64,000 nucleotides of DNA from Pseudoalteromonas shioyasakiensis (GCF_024518675.1 NZ_JANIGL010000002.1:496001-560000); one strand, 5' to 3'; counted from the stretch's first letter, positions 26,970-36,232 are shown. The notes: generated from the sequence alone by a model not told the origin. Numbers and translations are program-made.

Positions 26970-27599
26970 ATGAGCAAAACTTTAATAATCGGCGCCAGTG
27001 GTCAAATAGGAAAAATGACCGCTAAGTTATTACAATCTCAACAACAGCAGGTAGTTGCGCTTGTTCGAGATAAAAGTAAGTTAAGTGATTTAAGTGACTC
27101 TTTTCTTACTATTGTTGAACAAGATCTTGAAGGTGATTTTAGCCAAGCCTTTACAGGCTGCGATCAAGTTATATTTGCAGCTGGCTCTGGTGGAAATACT
27201 GGCGCTGATAAAACGATTTTAATCGATTTATGGGCCGCTACTAAAGCGGCAAACTATGCAAAAGACCATGATATAAAAAACTTTATTATGGTTAGTTCGA
27301 TTGGAGCAGATGATCCAGATGCTATTGAAAGTGAGTTAAAACCCTATTTAGTTGCAAAGCATAGGGCTGATGAGCATTTAAAGCAAAGCGGCTTAAATTA
27401 CACGATAGTAAGACCTGGCGCGCTTACTGACGAAAGTGCATCCATGAAGATAAGCACTGAGCGCCCCAGCGACAGAAGTGACGCAAAAATTAGCCGAGAA
27501 AATGTTGCAAATTCACTGGCGCATATTGCCTCTAAGCCTTCCTCGAAGAAAGCTATTTTCGAATTATTTGACGGCGATCAAGCAATATCATCACTGTAA
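26970..27599 (+). CDS. NAD(P)-binding atypical SDR protein (YwnB/BVR-B-like)
   Basis: A 209-residue Rossmann-fold protein of the atypical short-chain dehydrogenase group. The N-terminal TLIIGASGQIGKMTAKLL is the NAD(P)-binding GxxGxxG, with a VALVRDKSKL adenine-ribose segment, QVIFAAGSGGNTG, and IMVSSIGADDP, then YLVAKHRADEHLKQSGLNYTIVRPGAL; YxxxK is replaced by YLVAK, as in many BVR-B and NmrA-like relatives. Either a reductase or a redox sensor is possible. AAGGAG precedes the ATG. A strong terminator follows. Confidence 0.9.
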   Translation: MSKTLIIGASGQIGKMTAKLLQSQQQQVVALVRDKSKLSDLSDSFLTIVEQDLEGDFSQAFTGCDQVIFAAGSGGNTGADKTILIDLWAATKAANYAKDHDIKNFIMVSSIGADDPDAIESELKPYLVAKHRADEHLKQSGLNYTIVRPGALTDESASMKISTERPSDRSDAKISRENVANSLAHIASKPSSKKAIFELFDGDQAISSL

Positions 27600-27605
27600 A
27601 AACTT

Positions 27606-27630
27606 TAAAGCGGCCACAATGGCCGCTTTA
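27606..27630 (+). terminator. GC-rich terminator hairpin, first of a repeated family
   Basis: TAAAGCGGCCA / TGGCCGCTTTA, an 11-base perfect stem with a CAA loop, seven bases after the stop at 27599. The same AAAGCGGCCA...TGGCCGCTTT core recurs at 30193 and 49090. Confidence 0.8.
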
Positions 27631-27702
27631 TCACTTTCCTTGCCTGCCTTTTCCTGACTTTTGTATTTTATAATACGCTTATAAACCAGCATTCAACCCA
27701 AT

Positions 27703-27747
27703 GCAAATGCAAACAATTATTGATTGAGTTCCTTTTTCGTGTATTAT
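27703..27747 (+). promoter_or_regulatory. Promoter with Fur-like box for the TonB receptor gene
   Basis: A -35 element TTGATT (27720-27725) and a -10 element TATTAT (27742-27747) are 16 bases apart. A sequence at 27703-27721 matches the 19-base Fur consensus at 12 positions by my count and overlaps the -35 element, so iron repression of the downstream receptor is plausible. Confidence 0.45.
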
Positions 27748-27794
27748 GTGCGCCGTTGTACCTAATTATTGCAATTAATAAAGGAATGAAATCA

Positions 27795-30167
27795 ATGTCA
27801 AACCTATTAAAGCCAAGCATAATCGCTGTTGCTGTGGCCGCTAACTTTTCTGCTGTAGCTGATGAAAAAATCCCCGAAAAAAACATGGAACGTATGGTTG
27901 TAACCGCTACGGGCTTTGAACAAAAAGTCACTGAAGCACCTGCGAGTATCTCTATCATTACTAATGAAGACATTAAGTCTCATGCTTTCACATCCGTATT
28001 AGATGCTGTGCAATACCTAGAAGGTATTGATGTAGGTACAACTCGCGATAAAACCGGTCAAGGCAGTGTTAGCATGCGTGGCCTAACTGGCGAATACACT
28101 TTATTGCTCATTGATGGCAAACGTCAAAATAACCATGGTGATATTTACCCTAATAACTTTGGCGGCAACGCCTTTAATCACGTCCCTCCTGTTGATGCTA
28201 TTGAACGTGTCGAAGTGATACGTGGCCCGGCATCGACCCTTTATGGCGCAGATGCACTCGGTGGCGTTATCAATATCATCACCAAAAAGCACATGGCTGG
28301 TTGGAGTGGTGCTGTTTCATTTAGTCGCTCATTGCAGCAAGACGATAGCTTCGGTGACGATATTACAACCGATTTCAATGTATCAGGCCCACTAATTGAA
28401 AATGTATTAAGTCTAGGTGTACGAGGCAGTATTTATGAACAACAAGCTTCATCACCCACTTTTGAGCCTGCAACAGATCCTAATGGTGATGTACATCTAC
28501 GTTCACTTGGTTTTGGTAGCGGTGGCCGTACTGTTGATAACACCAATGAACAATTTGGTTTTACTATCAACTATTCGCCTTTTGAAAATCATCACTTAAG
28601 TTTTGATTACGATAATTCTAGCCAAGTGTATGACAATACACCTAGTTATAATATCGCATCTGGGACTATCACATACCCACTAGGCACAAAGGATAATATT
28701 GAGTCTATCTGGGCAAGCCGTGGCGGCAAAGTAAACCCACGAGCCGGTTATGCTGCAGACCAAAAATTTGACCGTCAATGGTGGTCACTTAGCTACGATG
28801 GCGATCTTAGCTGGGCAACAATGAAAGCGTCCGTGTCTTATGTGGATACACAAAATAATGGCCGAACCTTACCGCTAAGTGTAGCAGAGCGCCTGCAGTT
28901 ACAAGAAATGTATGATGGTACTGGCGAATATGCCAATATGGATGAGCAAGCGCGTAAAGACCTTGCTGAAGAAACATTCTTACCACGCCCTGTACGCCCA
29001 CTTGAAAGCAGCCAATATACTTATGACCTTCGCTTTGATATACCTATTACTGGCGCATTAGGCGATCACAACTTTGTGTTGGGTGGTCAATTAATTGATG
29101 GCGAGTTAAAAGATGGCGTGTTTGGCTTAGAAAGCAATGAAGCCGGTAAAGTACAAGAACAAAACATGTACTCTATTTTTGCTGAAGATAACTGGATGAT
29201 GACTGACAACTTTACACTTACAGCCGGTGCTCGTTTTGATGATCACGACGTGTTTGGTAGCCAAGTGTCACCACGCTTATACGGTGTGTATAACGTAAAT
29301 AACAGCTGGACTGTTAAAGGTGGCATCAGCACGGGTTATAAAACGCCACAAACAACTGATTTATACGATGGCATCACAGGCTTTGGCGGTCAAGGTACCA
29401 GCCCATTTGCAGGTAACCCTGAACTTGAGCCAGAAACCAGTGTGAACTCAGAAATAGCTTTATATTGGAATTCATTAGAAGGTGCGCATAACTTTAACAT
29501 CACCTATTACAACACCAAGTTTGAAGATAAAATTGCCCGTGGTGATACGATTTTCAGCTGCGAGCAAACCAACGATGTTCGCCCTTGTGTTAATTTAGGC
29601 CAATATGATCAACTTGGTTATCAAAGCTATAGTCAAAAAATCAATATTGATGAAGTTGATTTACAAGGTATTGAAATTGCGGGTCAATATACAATCACTG
29701 AGACAGTTTCATTAAATGGTAACTACACGTGGACTGATAGCGAGCAACAAAGTGGTCCAGAAGAAGGACAACCACTAACAAACAGCGCTGAGCACATGGC
29801 CAACATAACCCTGAACTGGGAAGCCACTGACTTCATGGAAATATACCTCCAAGGTGTCTATCGTTCAGATCGTTACCGTGGTTGGGATAACGTGCACGAC
29901 CAAGCGCTTTACTATAAGAACTACAACCTATTTAACCTAGGTGCACAGTTCTACGTTAATGAATATGTACAAATTAATGCCCGTATCAATAATTTATTAG
30001 ACGAAGACTTTACCTCGTATAGCACCAGCTACACCGACTTAAATGGTGACGGTCAATACGAGTATGCTTCTGGTCGTGGTGCAGTGAGTGAAGTGAGCTT
30101 TACTGATGACTACAACGTTAAAGATAAAGGTCGTAACTTCTGGTTTGGTGTGACCGCTTACTTCTAA
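27795..30167 (+). CDS. TonB-dependent receptor, FepA/IrgA-like
   Basis: An outer-membrane receptor of 790 residues for a siderophore or similar chelate. After a signal peptide (NLLKPSIIAVAVAANFSAVA) comes a TonB-box-like stretch MERMVVTATG, the plug domain (EAPASISIITNEDIKSHAF, SMRGLTGEYTLLLIDGKRQN, VERVEVIRGPASTLYGADALGGVINIITKK) and a 22-strand barrel ending in FWFGVTAYF with C-terminal Phe. The plug pattern places it near catecholate receptors such as FepA and IrgA. The start is 27795, nine bases after AAGGA; the 25 upstream in-frame residues lack a signal-peptide N-terminus. A terminator follows. Confidence 0.93.
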   Translation: MSNLLKPSIIAVAVAANFSAVADEKIPEKNMERMVVTATGFEQKVTEAPASISIITNEDIKSHAFTSVLDAVQYLEGIDVGTTRDKTGQGSVSMRGLTGEYTLLLIDGKRQNNHGDIYPNNFGGNAFNHVPPVDAIERVEVIRGPASTLYGADALGGVINIITKKHMAGWSGAVSFSRSLQQDDSFGDDITTDFNVSGPLIENVLSLGVRGSIYEQQASSPTFEPATDPNGDVHLRSLGFGSGGRTVDNTNEQFGFTINYSPFENHHLSFDYDNSSQVYDNTPSYNIASGTITYPLGTKDNIESIWASRGGKVNPRAGYAADQKFDRQWWSLSYDGDLSWATMKASVSYVDTQNNGRTLPLSVAERLQLQEMYDGTGEYANMDEQARKDLAEETFLPRPVRPLESSQYTYDLRFDIPITGALGDHNFVLGGQLIDGELKDGVFGLESNEAGKVQEQNMYSIFAEDNWMMTDNFTLTAGARFDDHDVFGSQVSPRLYGVYNVNNSWTVKGGISTGYKTPQTTDLYDGITGFGGQGTSPFAGNPELEPETSVNSEIALYWNSLEGAHNFNITYYNTKFEDKIARGDTIFSCEQTNDVRPCVNLGQYDQLGYQSYSQKINIDEVDLQGIEIAGQYTITETVSLNGNYTWTDSEQQSGPEEGQPLTNSAEHMANITLNWEATDFMEIYLQGVYRSDRYRGWDNVHDQALYYKNYNLFNLGAQFYVNEYVQINARINNLLDEDFTSYSTSYTDLNGDGQYEYASGRGAVSEVSFTDDYNVKDKGRNFWFGVTAYF

Positions 30168-30192
30168 GTAAAGCGATTAAAAACGACATACT

Positions 30193-30218
30193 AAAAAGCG
30201 GCCAACTGGCCGCTTTTT
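30193..30218. terminator. Bidirectional terminator, second of the repeated family
   Basis: AAAAAGCGGCCA / TGGCCGCTTTTT with a minimal loop, T-run on both strands, between the convergent TonB receptor gene and the ABC permease gene ending at 30232. Confidence 0.88.
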
Positions 30219-30231
30219 TAATCACTACTTT

Positions 30232-31377
30232 TTATAAACCAAATACCACCTTTTCACTTTTCAGCATTCTTGCACTTAAAAAACTAAACAGTGCACATAA
30301 TACCAGTGTAATGAGTGTTGATAGCAGTAACTGCGGAACAGGAATAGGATTACCTTTTATAAATTCCATTAATGCAAATTGCTGCGCGGCTATAGGCAGC
30401 CATTGCACAACATCTGTCGCAATGTCATAAGTTGTGATCATACTTAATGCCATTGGAATAAATAACACCATGGTGACGTAAGATTGCGCTTCTTTAAAAG
30501 ATTTTGCCATAAAAGAGACAAACACTTGCAAGCTTGACGACATCAAAGCAATTGGGAAACATATCGCAATACAAAACAGCATAAACTCTGGCGTAATCGT
30601 TATGCTAAACCCTAATTGCTCCCACGCAACCATAGGATAAACCACTTTAGATACAATCAAAATAATAACCAAACCTAACATTGAAAACGCCGTAATTGCG
30701 CCCACTTTAGCTAGTACTATATGCAAACTACTTAAAGGATGGCTTAGTAATAAACTCAAAGAATTACGCTCTCGCTCGCCCGCACTGGTATCAATGGCTA
30801 AGCTCATTGCCGCATAAAATAACGTTAGAATAATAGTGAATGTTGCCAACCCTAAGATCATCCCGCCTTTAGAATCTGGCGTTGCTTGATCATTAACTTC
30901 AATCGCGAGTGCACGCATTAGATTTGGGTCTATACCGCGAGATACCAAACGTAAACTGGCAATCTCTGAGCTATAAACAGCCATCGCTTTTTCAACGCGA
31001 TTAATATGCTTAGCCAGTTTATCATCTGACTTATCCGCAATAAGTGTCACTGTCGCTGGGCGACCTTCACTCAAATTTTGCTTATAATCATCACTAATAG
31101 ACAGCGTAATCGGTTTAAGTAGAGGATCATTTTTATCATCCGCTATTTTAATATCACTACTGGCTAAATGAGCAACTAAACCCGGTGCATTACTGGGGTT
31201 TTCAATGGTAATTTTAAGCGCATCAGGAGAAGCGAATTGCTGCAGTAGTACACTCATCAGCAGACATATACCAATCGGCGCACCAATTGCGTAATACAGT
31301 CCAGCCATAACAGAGCGTTTATCACGACTTGCATCCATGACTTCTTTTTTAAACAGTACTTTTAATATATTGATCAT
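30232..31377 (-). CDS. natB: ABC-2 type exporter permease, NatB-like
   Basis: A 381-residue inner-membrane permease with one N-terminal TM helix (about 25-45), a large extracytoplasmic loop (about 50-165) and five further helices toward the C-terminus, typical of ABC-2 permeases such as NatB of Bacillus (sodium export). The stretch AGERERNSLSLLLSHPLS, the cytoplasmic coupling helix, is strongly conserved in this group. It overlaps the ATPase gene by four bases (ATGA). The transported substrate is unknown; sodium is only the family precedent. Confidence 0.85.
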   Translation of the reverse strand: MINILKVLFKKEVMDASRDKRSVMAGLYYAIGAPIGICLLMSVLLQQFASPDALKITIENPSNAPGLVAHLASSDIKIADDKNDPLLKPITLSISDDYKQNLSEGRPATVTLIADKSDDKLAKHINRVEKAMAVYSSEIASLRLVSRGIDPNLMRALAIEVNDQATPDSKGGMILGLATFTIILTLFYAAMSLAIDTSAGERERNSLSLLLSHPLSSLHIVLAKVGAITAFSMLGLVIILIVSKVVYPMVAWEQLGFSITITPEFMLFCIAICFPIALMSSSLQVFVSFMAKSFKEAQSYVTMVLFIPMALSMITTYDIATDVVQWLPIAAQQFALMEFIKGNPIPVPQLLLSTLITLVLCALFSFLSARMLKSEKVVFGL

Positions 31378-32108
31378 GCTGCAATCCCCTCATCGCTACC
31401 GATTAACGCAATAAATGCTTCTTCTAATGTGTCTTTACCTGCTTGCTCACACAGCTGCGCTATAGACCCTTGAGCAATCACCTGCCCATTTGCCATAATG
31501 ACAACGTGGTCGCACAAAGCCGCGACTTCTTGCATCACATGGGATGAAAATAAAACGCAATGCCCTTGTGCTTTAAGTAGCAATAGCAGCTCTCTTAAAA
31601 TACGTGTACTCATTACATCGAGACCACGCGTTGGCTCATCCAAAATAACGTTTGTTGGATTATGAACAACGGCTTGTGCTAATGCCGTTTTCATTCGTTG
31701 GCCTTGCGAAAAACCTTGGCAACGGCGATCGGCAATATCATTCATACTTAATTTATCAATTACTTGCGTAGTCGCTTCCTTTGCTTGCGAAGCACTAAGG
31801 CCACTGAGCTGAGCAAAAAAGCTGATATATTCCCGCGGCGTAAGTCGCTCATATAAACCACATGGATCAGGAAATAATCCCAAGTTCTGTTTTGCTTGCA
31901 TGGGCTGTTTTGCAACATCAATACCGTCAATTTCAGCAAACCCGCTGTCTGCTTTTAATAAGCCAAAAACAGTGCGTAAACAGGTGGTTTTACCGGCACC
32001 ATTAGGGCCTAGCAAGCCAGTAATTTTGCCATTCTCTGCACTAAAACTTAATCCGTTTAATGCGTTAACATCACCAATCTTTTTGCTCAAATTAGATACA
32101 TTAATCAT
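31374..32108 (-). CDS. natA: ABC transporter ATPase, NatA-like
   Basis: A 244-residue ATPase partner of the NatB-like permease. Walker A GPNGAGKTT (near residue 35), Q-loop in LFPDPCGLYERLT, signature FSQGQRMKTAL, Walker B VILDEPTRGLD and the switch His in SSHVMQEV are all present. AAGGAG precedes the ATG at 32108. It lies directly after the alpha/beta hydrolase gene (three bases between) and before natB, so the three form an operon transcribed leftward. Confidence 0.9.
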   Translation of the reverse strand: MINVSNLSKKIGDVNALNGLSFSAENGKITGLLGPNGAGKTTCLRTVFGLLKADSGFAEIDGIDVAKQPMQAKQNLGLFPDPCGLYERLTPREYISFFAQLSGLSASQAKEATTQVIDKLSMNDIADRRCQGFSQGQRMKTALAQAVVHNPTNVILDEPTRGLDVMSTRILRELLLLLKAQGHCVLFSSHVMQEVAALCDHVVIMANGQVIAQGSIAQLCEQAGKDTLEEAFIALIGSDEGIAA

Positions 32109-32111
32109 GAC

Positions 32112-33638
32112 TTACTCCTTGTTCGCTGTTGCTGTTGCTGTTGCTGTTGAATGAGTGTTTGCAACCCCATTAATATTCATAAAAAATTGCTTATCATTTG
32201 CTTCATTAATGCAATCGGTGTTAATACCTTGCATGGTTTTTTGCTCAATAAACTGGGCGACAATCTTTGGTGCACACGTTTGTGAACCAATGCCATGAGT
32301 GGCGGTTGGAGCAACAAGATGTGTTGCATCGGTCATATTTACCATTGCAAGTTCTGCCCAGCTTGGTGGTGTTGCCGGGTCGCGTGCGCCGGATAACAAT
32401 AAGGTTGGTGAATCACTTTGTAATGGTTTATAAAATGCTTTTTCAGCGGGTTTTACTGCTAAAATTGGGCAGACAATATCAAGGCCTTCAATCATGATTT
32501 TACCCATGTATGTATCACTGTATTTAGTGCGCAGTTGAGGCGTCAATTGGGGCCAATCTTCTGAGCACACAATGGCATTATGCATGCCCATTGCCAGCGA
32601 TTGAGTTAAGTCAGCGTTTGCCATTAAGCCTGCCAATGGGGAAAAATCACCTTGAGCCGCTTTGGTAATCACTAAAGGCACTATTGAGCGGGTTGTGTGA
32701 CTATAAAGCGCTAAACGAATGGCACTGTAAAACTTCATTTTAGTAACAGTAAAAGGGATTAGTTCATAAGTGCGAGGGTGCCTGACTTGCGCCTCTATGG
32801 GTTGCTGCTCAAGTCTAGCTAGGAACTCATTAAAACGTATTTGCAAAGAGGGAAACTGCTCATTACAGGCGGCATCACTCTCACAACGTTCAAACAAAGC
32901 CTGCAATGATGCGTCTATTGCCTCGCCGATTGCGGCTAAGCTTTGCTGCATGGGAACCACACCATCTAAGGTGCTCGTTATAACCGAAGCAGGAAATTGG
33001 CGGGTGTATTCTTGCGCTATACGTGTTCCGTATGACACTCCATATAAATGAAAGCCTTTATAGCCCAGAGCAACACGCACAGCTTCAAAATCTTTTGCCG
33101 CAGCAGAGGTAGTAAAGTGGCTTAAATCAACGTTGAGCTTCACTTTACATTGCTCGGTGTCTTGCTTACTCATGGTTTGTAAATCAGTGATGGCATCATT
33201 AAATGCAAACTGTGTTTTTAAATCATCGCTGTCACATTGCAGCTGATTTGAATAACCTGTACCGCGCTGATCGACAAGTACAATATCTCGTGTTTCCCGG
33301 GCAAACCGTAAGTTATGATCAAATACTCTAGCTAAATCTATCGCTCCTTGACCAGGTCCACCAGCAAAACCCAACACAGCTTCATCTGGGTTACTAGGTT
33401 TTATTGCTGGTATAACGGCAAAGTGAATATCAATTTCACCATCGGCAGGGTTATCTGATAAAGGCTGAGCAATACTGCCACACATTAATCTATCTGATAG
33501 GCCTTCCATGTAACATGGCGTTAATTTTACAGGATTATTATCATTTTCTTGTCCCTGTAAAATTGCTGAATTTGCGATTAAAAAAGGTAAAATAGCTAAT
33601 TTTATCAGCCTATTACGATATTTGATTGTACTTATCAT
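32112..33638 (-). CDS. Exported alpha/beta hydrolase with TAP-like C-terminal domain
   Basis: A serine hydrolase of 508 residues related to tripeptidyl/prolyl aminopeptidases. A signal peptide (LIKLAILPFLIANSAILQG) is followed by FAGGPGQGAID (oxyanion HGGPG-like), DIVLVDQRGTG, the nucleophile elbow YGVSYGTR, the acid in LSGARDPATPP and the His in THGIGSQTC. The TAP-like C-terminal region closes the protein. The start at 33638 follows AAGGGA; a seven-residue longer form at 33659 is less likely. The C-terminus is lengthened by four copies of a six-base repeat (Thr-Ala repeats). It is the first gene of the operon with natA and natB. Confidence 0.88.
   Translation of the reverse strand: MISTIKYRNRLIKLAILPFLIANSAILQGQENDNNPVKLTPCYMEGLSDRLMCGSIAQPLSDNPADGEIDIHFAVIPAIKPSNPDEAVLGFAGGPGQGAIDLARVFDHNLRFARETRDIVLVDQRGTGYSNQLQCDSDDLKTQFAFNDAITDLQTMSKQDTEQCKVKLNVDLSHFTTSAAAKDFEAVRVALGYKGFHLYGVSYGTRIAQEYTRQFPASVITSTLDGVVPMQQSLAAIGEAIDASLQALFERCESDAACNEQFPSLQIRFNEFLARLEQQPIEAQVRHPRTYELIPFTVTKMKFYSAIRLALYSHTTRSIVPLVITKAAQGDFSPLAGLMANADLTQSLAMGMHNAIVCSEDWPQLTPQLRTKYSDTYMGKIMIEGLDIVCPILAVKPAEKAFYKPLQSDSPTLLLSGARDPATPPSWAELAMVNMTDATHLVAPTATHGIGSQTCAPKIVAQFIEQKTMQGINTDCINEANDKQFFMNINGVANTHSTATATATANKE
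32125..32148. repeat. Hexanucleotide tandem repeat (GCTGTT)4
   Basis: Four perfect tandem copies of GCTGTT on the plus strand, coding Thr-Ala repeats at the extreme C-terminus of the hydrolase. Slippage by whole units would keep the frame, so length may vary without disrupting natA. Confidence 0.8.
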
Positions 33639-33698
33639 TGCGCTTTCCCTTATTTGCATTTAACACCTAATGTGATAACTTATTACTTAGTGTATCGG

Positions 33699-33718
33699 TG
33701 TATTAACGTATTAATACA
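33699..33718. promoter_or_regulatory. Probable GntR/YtrA operator between divergent exporter operons
   Basis: TGTATTAA-CGTA-TTAATACA, an 8+8 perfect inverted repeat, lies 14 bases before the GntR gene and 60 bases before the hydrolase gene. Its location in the shared divergent promoter region suits binding by the adjacent YtrA-type repressor. Confidence 0.55.
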
Positions 33719-33732
33719 GTAGAGAAAGAGTA

Positions 33733-34107
33733 ATGCTAGAATTTATTAATGTCAACCCTAATAGTGGTGATCCAATTTACAAACAGTTGCACGAGCAAGT
33801 TGTGCGCTTGATTGTGGGTGGGCAATTGTCGGCAGGAGATGAACTTCCGTCGGTACGAAAAATAGCCGATCATTTTGCTGTTAACCCAATGACTGTTTCA
33901 AGAGCGATAGGCCAGTTAGTCGACCAAGGTTGGCTTGAACGCCGTCGCGGTCAAGCAACGAAAGTGGCACAAAAAACAGTACAGCAAACTGATCAGCAAG
34001 AAACCTTACTTTTCAAAGCTATTGATCAACTTATTCAGCAAGCAAAACAGCTTGATGTACCCCAAGCAATATTATCCGAACTAATAAAAAAACGGTGGGA
34101 ATTATAA
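33733..34107 (+). CDS. GntR-family regulator, YtrA subfamily
   Basis: A 124-residue repressor made of an N-terminal winged helix and a short C-terminal dimerisation helix, the compact YtrA layout. Diagnostic: GDPIYKQLHEQVVRLIVGGQLSAGDELPSVRKIADHFAVNPMTVSRAIGQLVDQGWLERRRGQ. YtrA-type genes are normally cotranscribed with ABC transporter genes and repress them, as seems the case here (ATPase gene follows after two bases). A palindrome stands in the promoter region. The inducer is unknown. Confidence 0.93.
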   Translation: MLEFINVNPNSGDPIYKQLHEQVVRLIVGGQLSAGDELPSVRKIADHFAVNPMTVSRAIGQLVDQGWLERRRGQATKVAQKTVQQTDQQETLLFKAIDQLIQQAKQLDVPQAILSELIKKRWEL

Positions 34108-34109
34108 CA

Positions 34110-34946
34110 ATGACACAACCACTTCTTAGCTATAAAAGTGTCTCTAAACATTACAACCAGCGCCTAATATTAAACAACATAAACCTAAGCGTTGAGCCTG
34201 GCATGGTGATTGGTTTATTAGGTAAAAATGGCGCAGGCAAAACAACCTTATTGCGCAGTGCACTGGGTTTAATAAAGCCAGACCAAGGTGAGGTAGAAGT
34301 ATTAGGTGAATTAAGCCATCAATTAAGTGCCAGCAATAAAGAAAAAATTGGTTATGTCGCACAGCAAACATTTGGTTATGAAGGTTTTAAAATTGCTGAT
34401 GCGTTAGCATTACACCGTAGTTTTTACCCTAATTGGGATCTGCAATTAGAAGAAAAATGGCTCGCGCGCTTCGAATTAAATAGGAGCAGTGCGGTTAATG
34501 ATCTCTCGATAGGTCAGCGTCAGACCCTCGCCCTTATTATGGCCATGGCTTATAGACCTCAGTTGCTTATTTTGGATGAGCCGGTAGCAAGTTTAGACCC
34601 TATTGCTCGGCGCGAATTTATGAGTGATCTGTTCGATTTAGCGTTAGATTCGGGCTCAGGCATTTTATTTTCATCCCATATCACCTCAGACATAGAGCGC
34701 GTCGCTAGCCACATTGCACTGATAAAACACGGTGAATTATTATTACTCGACGAACTAGATGTCATTCGCGACACCGTTAGAAAAATCAACTTTAAAGCAT
34801 CGACGATAGACCTTAGTGCATACAAGATACTGAACAAACAGCAAAATAGTGCCATCATTTATGGTTATACGGGTGAAGTTATTCCAGATGCTTTAGCAAT
34901 CAATACGCTATCTCTAGAACAGTTGTTTGTGGAGCTACATGGATGA
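34110..34946 (+). CDS. ABC transporter ATPase, YtrB-like
   Basis: A 278-residue ATPase. Walker A GKNGAGKTT, signature LSIGQRQTLAL, Walker B LLILDEPVASLDP and SSHITSDIERVA with the switch His are all present. The C-terminal extension after residue 215 resembles that of ATPases partnered with ABC-2 permeases. I take the ATG at 34110 rather than an in-frame GTG at 34095, which lies inside the gntR stop region. It is coupled to gntR (two-base gap) and overlaps the permease gene by four bases. Confidence 0.9.
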   Translation: MTQPLLSYKSVSKHYNQRLILNNINLSVEPGMVIGLLGKNGAGKTTLLRSALGLIKPDQGEVEVLGELSHQLSASNKEKIGYVAQQTFGYEGFKIADALALHRSFYPNWDLQLEEKWLARFELNRSSAVNDLSIGQRQTLALIMAMAYRPQLLILDEPVASLDPIARREFMSDLFDLALDSGSGILFSSHITSDIERVASHIALIKHGELLLLDELDVIRDTVRKINFKASTIDLSAYKILNKQQNSAIIYGYTGEVIPDALAINTLSLEQLFVELHG

Positions 34947-36187
34947 TGCAAGTCAGTAAACGCCCTTGGTATCAAGGAGCGGTCAACTTTTGGTTAAAAG
35001 ATGTGGGTTCTGCCAGCTATTTTATCGGGGCAATTATCACGTCTTTGCTGTGCCTCATAGCTACTGGTATTGAAGAGCTGATTACGTTAACGATCATGTT
35101 TTCAATTATCTGTATGTACAGCGCGATAGCCTGGCAAAGTATTCGTATGCAAGCTACTGAATGGCAAAGTTTAGTTGTTGGTTATCGTAAACATGTGATG
35201 TTCCAAGGTAAGGTATTCATAATATTGAGTAACTTAATTGCTCTGTTGAGTATCATAATTGCTGGCAATATTAATCTATTAGCAACCCTCACAGTTGCCA
35301 ATCTTGTTGGCATTAGTATCTGGTTTTTAAATCGGTCATTCAGCCACTTATTTACCCCAGTATGCTATTTTAGCTTTTTTATTGCGACCTTAATATGTGT
35401 ACTTATCGAGCAAATTCCTGTTTGGCTGATCCCCGTTAACATCATTGCTTTTATTTCTATTGCGTTATTACATAATAACTTTTCATCTGCCTATGTATGG
35501 CGCCCTGACGCATTAATAAATTATCGTAATGGTTTGCAATCAGGTTGGTCTCCTATTCCCAGTGGCTTTTTATCAAATTACGGCAGCCCTATTAATAAAG
35601 GGTTATTCCCTCTTAGTTACTTTGTTGGCTCAGGGCTTTCTCAGTATCTTATTTTGCTTACACTTTTATGTATTATCGGTGTTGCAATAAACTTATTTCA
35701 CAACATCACTGAACATGTCATTTTTGTGTTAACACTGACTTTATTCGCAATTGTTACACTCAGTTTATGGAGCAAAGTACAAAAACAAAACTCATGGGAG
35801 CTGTTATTTACGCTGCCCATTTATAATAGTAGCCACAGCGCAAAAATAGCCCTTAGTAACAGCGTTCTAAAGCTGGCTGTACTCGTTATGGGCCTATGTT
35901 TTTTGACGGCTTCAGCGCTCAGCTTAGCTAACTCAACATTTTTAATATTTAATATATTAAGTTACTCATTGGCTTGCTCCGCGGGGTTATTACTCAGTTT
36001 TACTATTGGGAATGTATGCAAGAATATTAATTTACTCAGTCTGTTTTTATGCCTTTCTTTTGGCTTAAGTATGGCCTTAGCAAACTACATGTTTGATCAT
36101 GGCGACAGCGTAGTTAAACTCGTTTTAATAGCTGCTTATGCTTTATTCATGGCGGGGTTAAATCGAGTCACTGTCAGATATATATAA
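34943..36187 (+). CDS. ABC-2-like membrane permease of the GntR operon
   Basis: A 414-residue polytopic protein with about 10-12 TM helices in tight hydrophobic pairs and no recognised soluble domain. The N-terminus KRPWYQGAVNFWLKDVGS and the ATGA overlap with the ATPase gene identify it as the membrane partner of a YtrBC/ABC-2 type exporter, although sequence similarity to known permeases is not evident to me. Substrate unknown; YtrA-regulated exporters in Bacillus respond to cell-wall antibiotics, which is only a precedent. Confidence 0.75.
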   Translation: MMQVSKRPWYQGAVNFWLKDVGSASYFIGAIITSLLCLIATGIEELITLTIMFSIICMYSAIAWQSIRMQATEWQSLVVGYRKHVMFQGKVFIILSNLIALLSIIIAGNINLLATLTVANLVGISIWFLNRSFSHLFTPVCYFSFFIATLICVLIEQIPVWLIPVNIIAFISIALLHNNFSSAYVWRPDALINYRNGLQSGWSPIPSGFLSNYGSPINKGLFPLSYFVGSGLSQYLILLTLLCIIGVAINLFHNITEHVIFVLTLTLFAIVTLSLWSKVQKQNSWELLFTLPIYNSSHSAKIALSNSVLKLAVLVMGLCFLTASALSLANSTFLIFNILSYSLACSAGLLLSFTIGNVCKNINLLSLFLCLSFGLSMALANYMFDHGDSVVKLVLIAAYALFMAGLNRVTVRYI

Positions 36188-36192
36188 TTAAA

Positions 36193-36219
36193 AAAGCCCT
36201 GTGGAGTGTCCAGGGCTTT
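36193..36219. terminator. Bidirectional terminator
   Basis: AAAGCCCTG / CAGGGCTTT, a nine-base perfect stem with a nine-base loop, A-rich before and T-rich after, between the convergent ABC permease and phosphatase genes. Confidence 0.78.
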
Positions 36220-36232
36220 AACAAAATAATTT

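Noticed and set aside
32125-32148. Phase-variable switch
   Set aside because: Six-base units keep the frame and lie at the extreme C-terminus, so gain or loss would not switch expression off.
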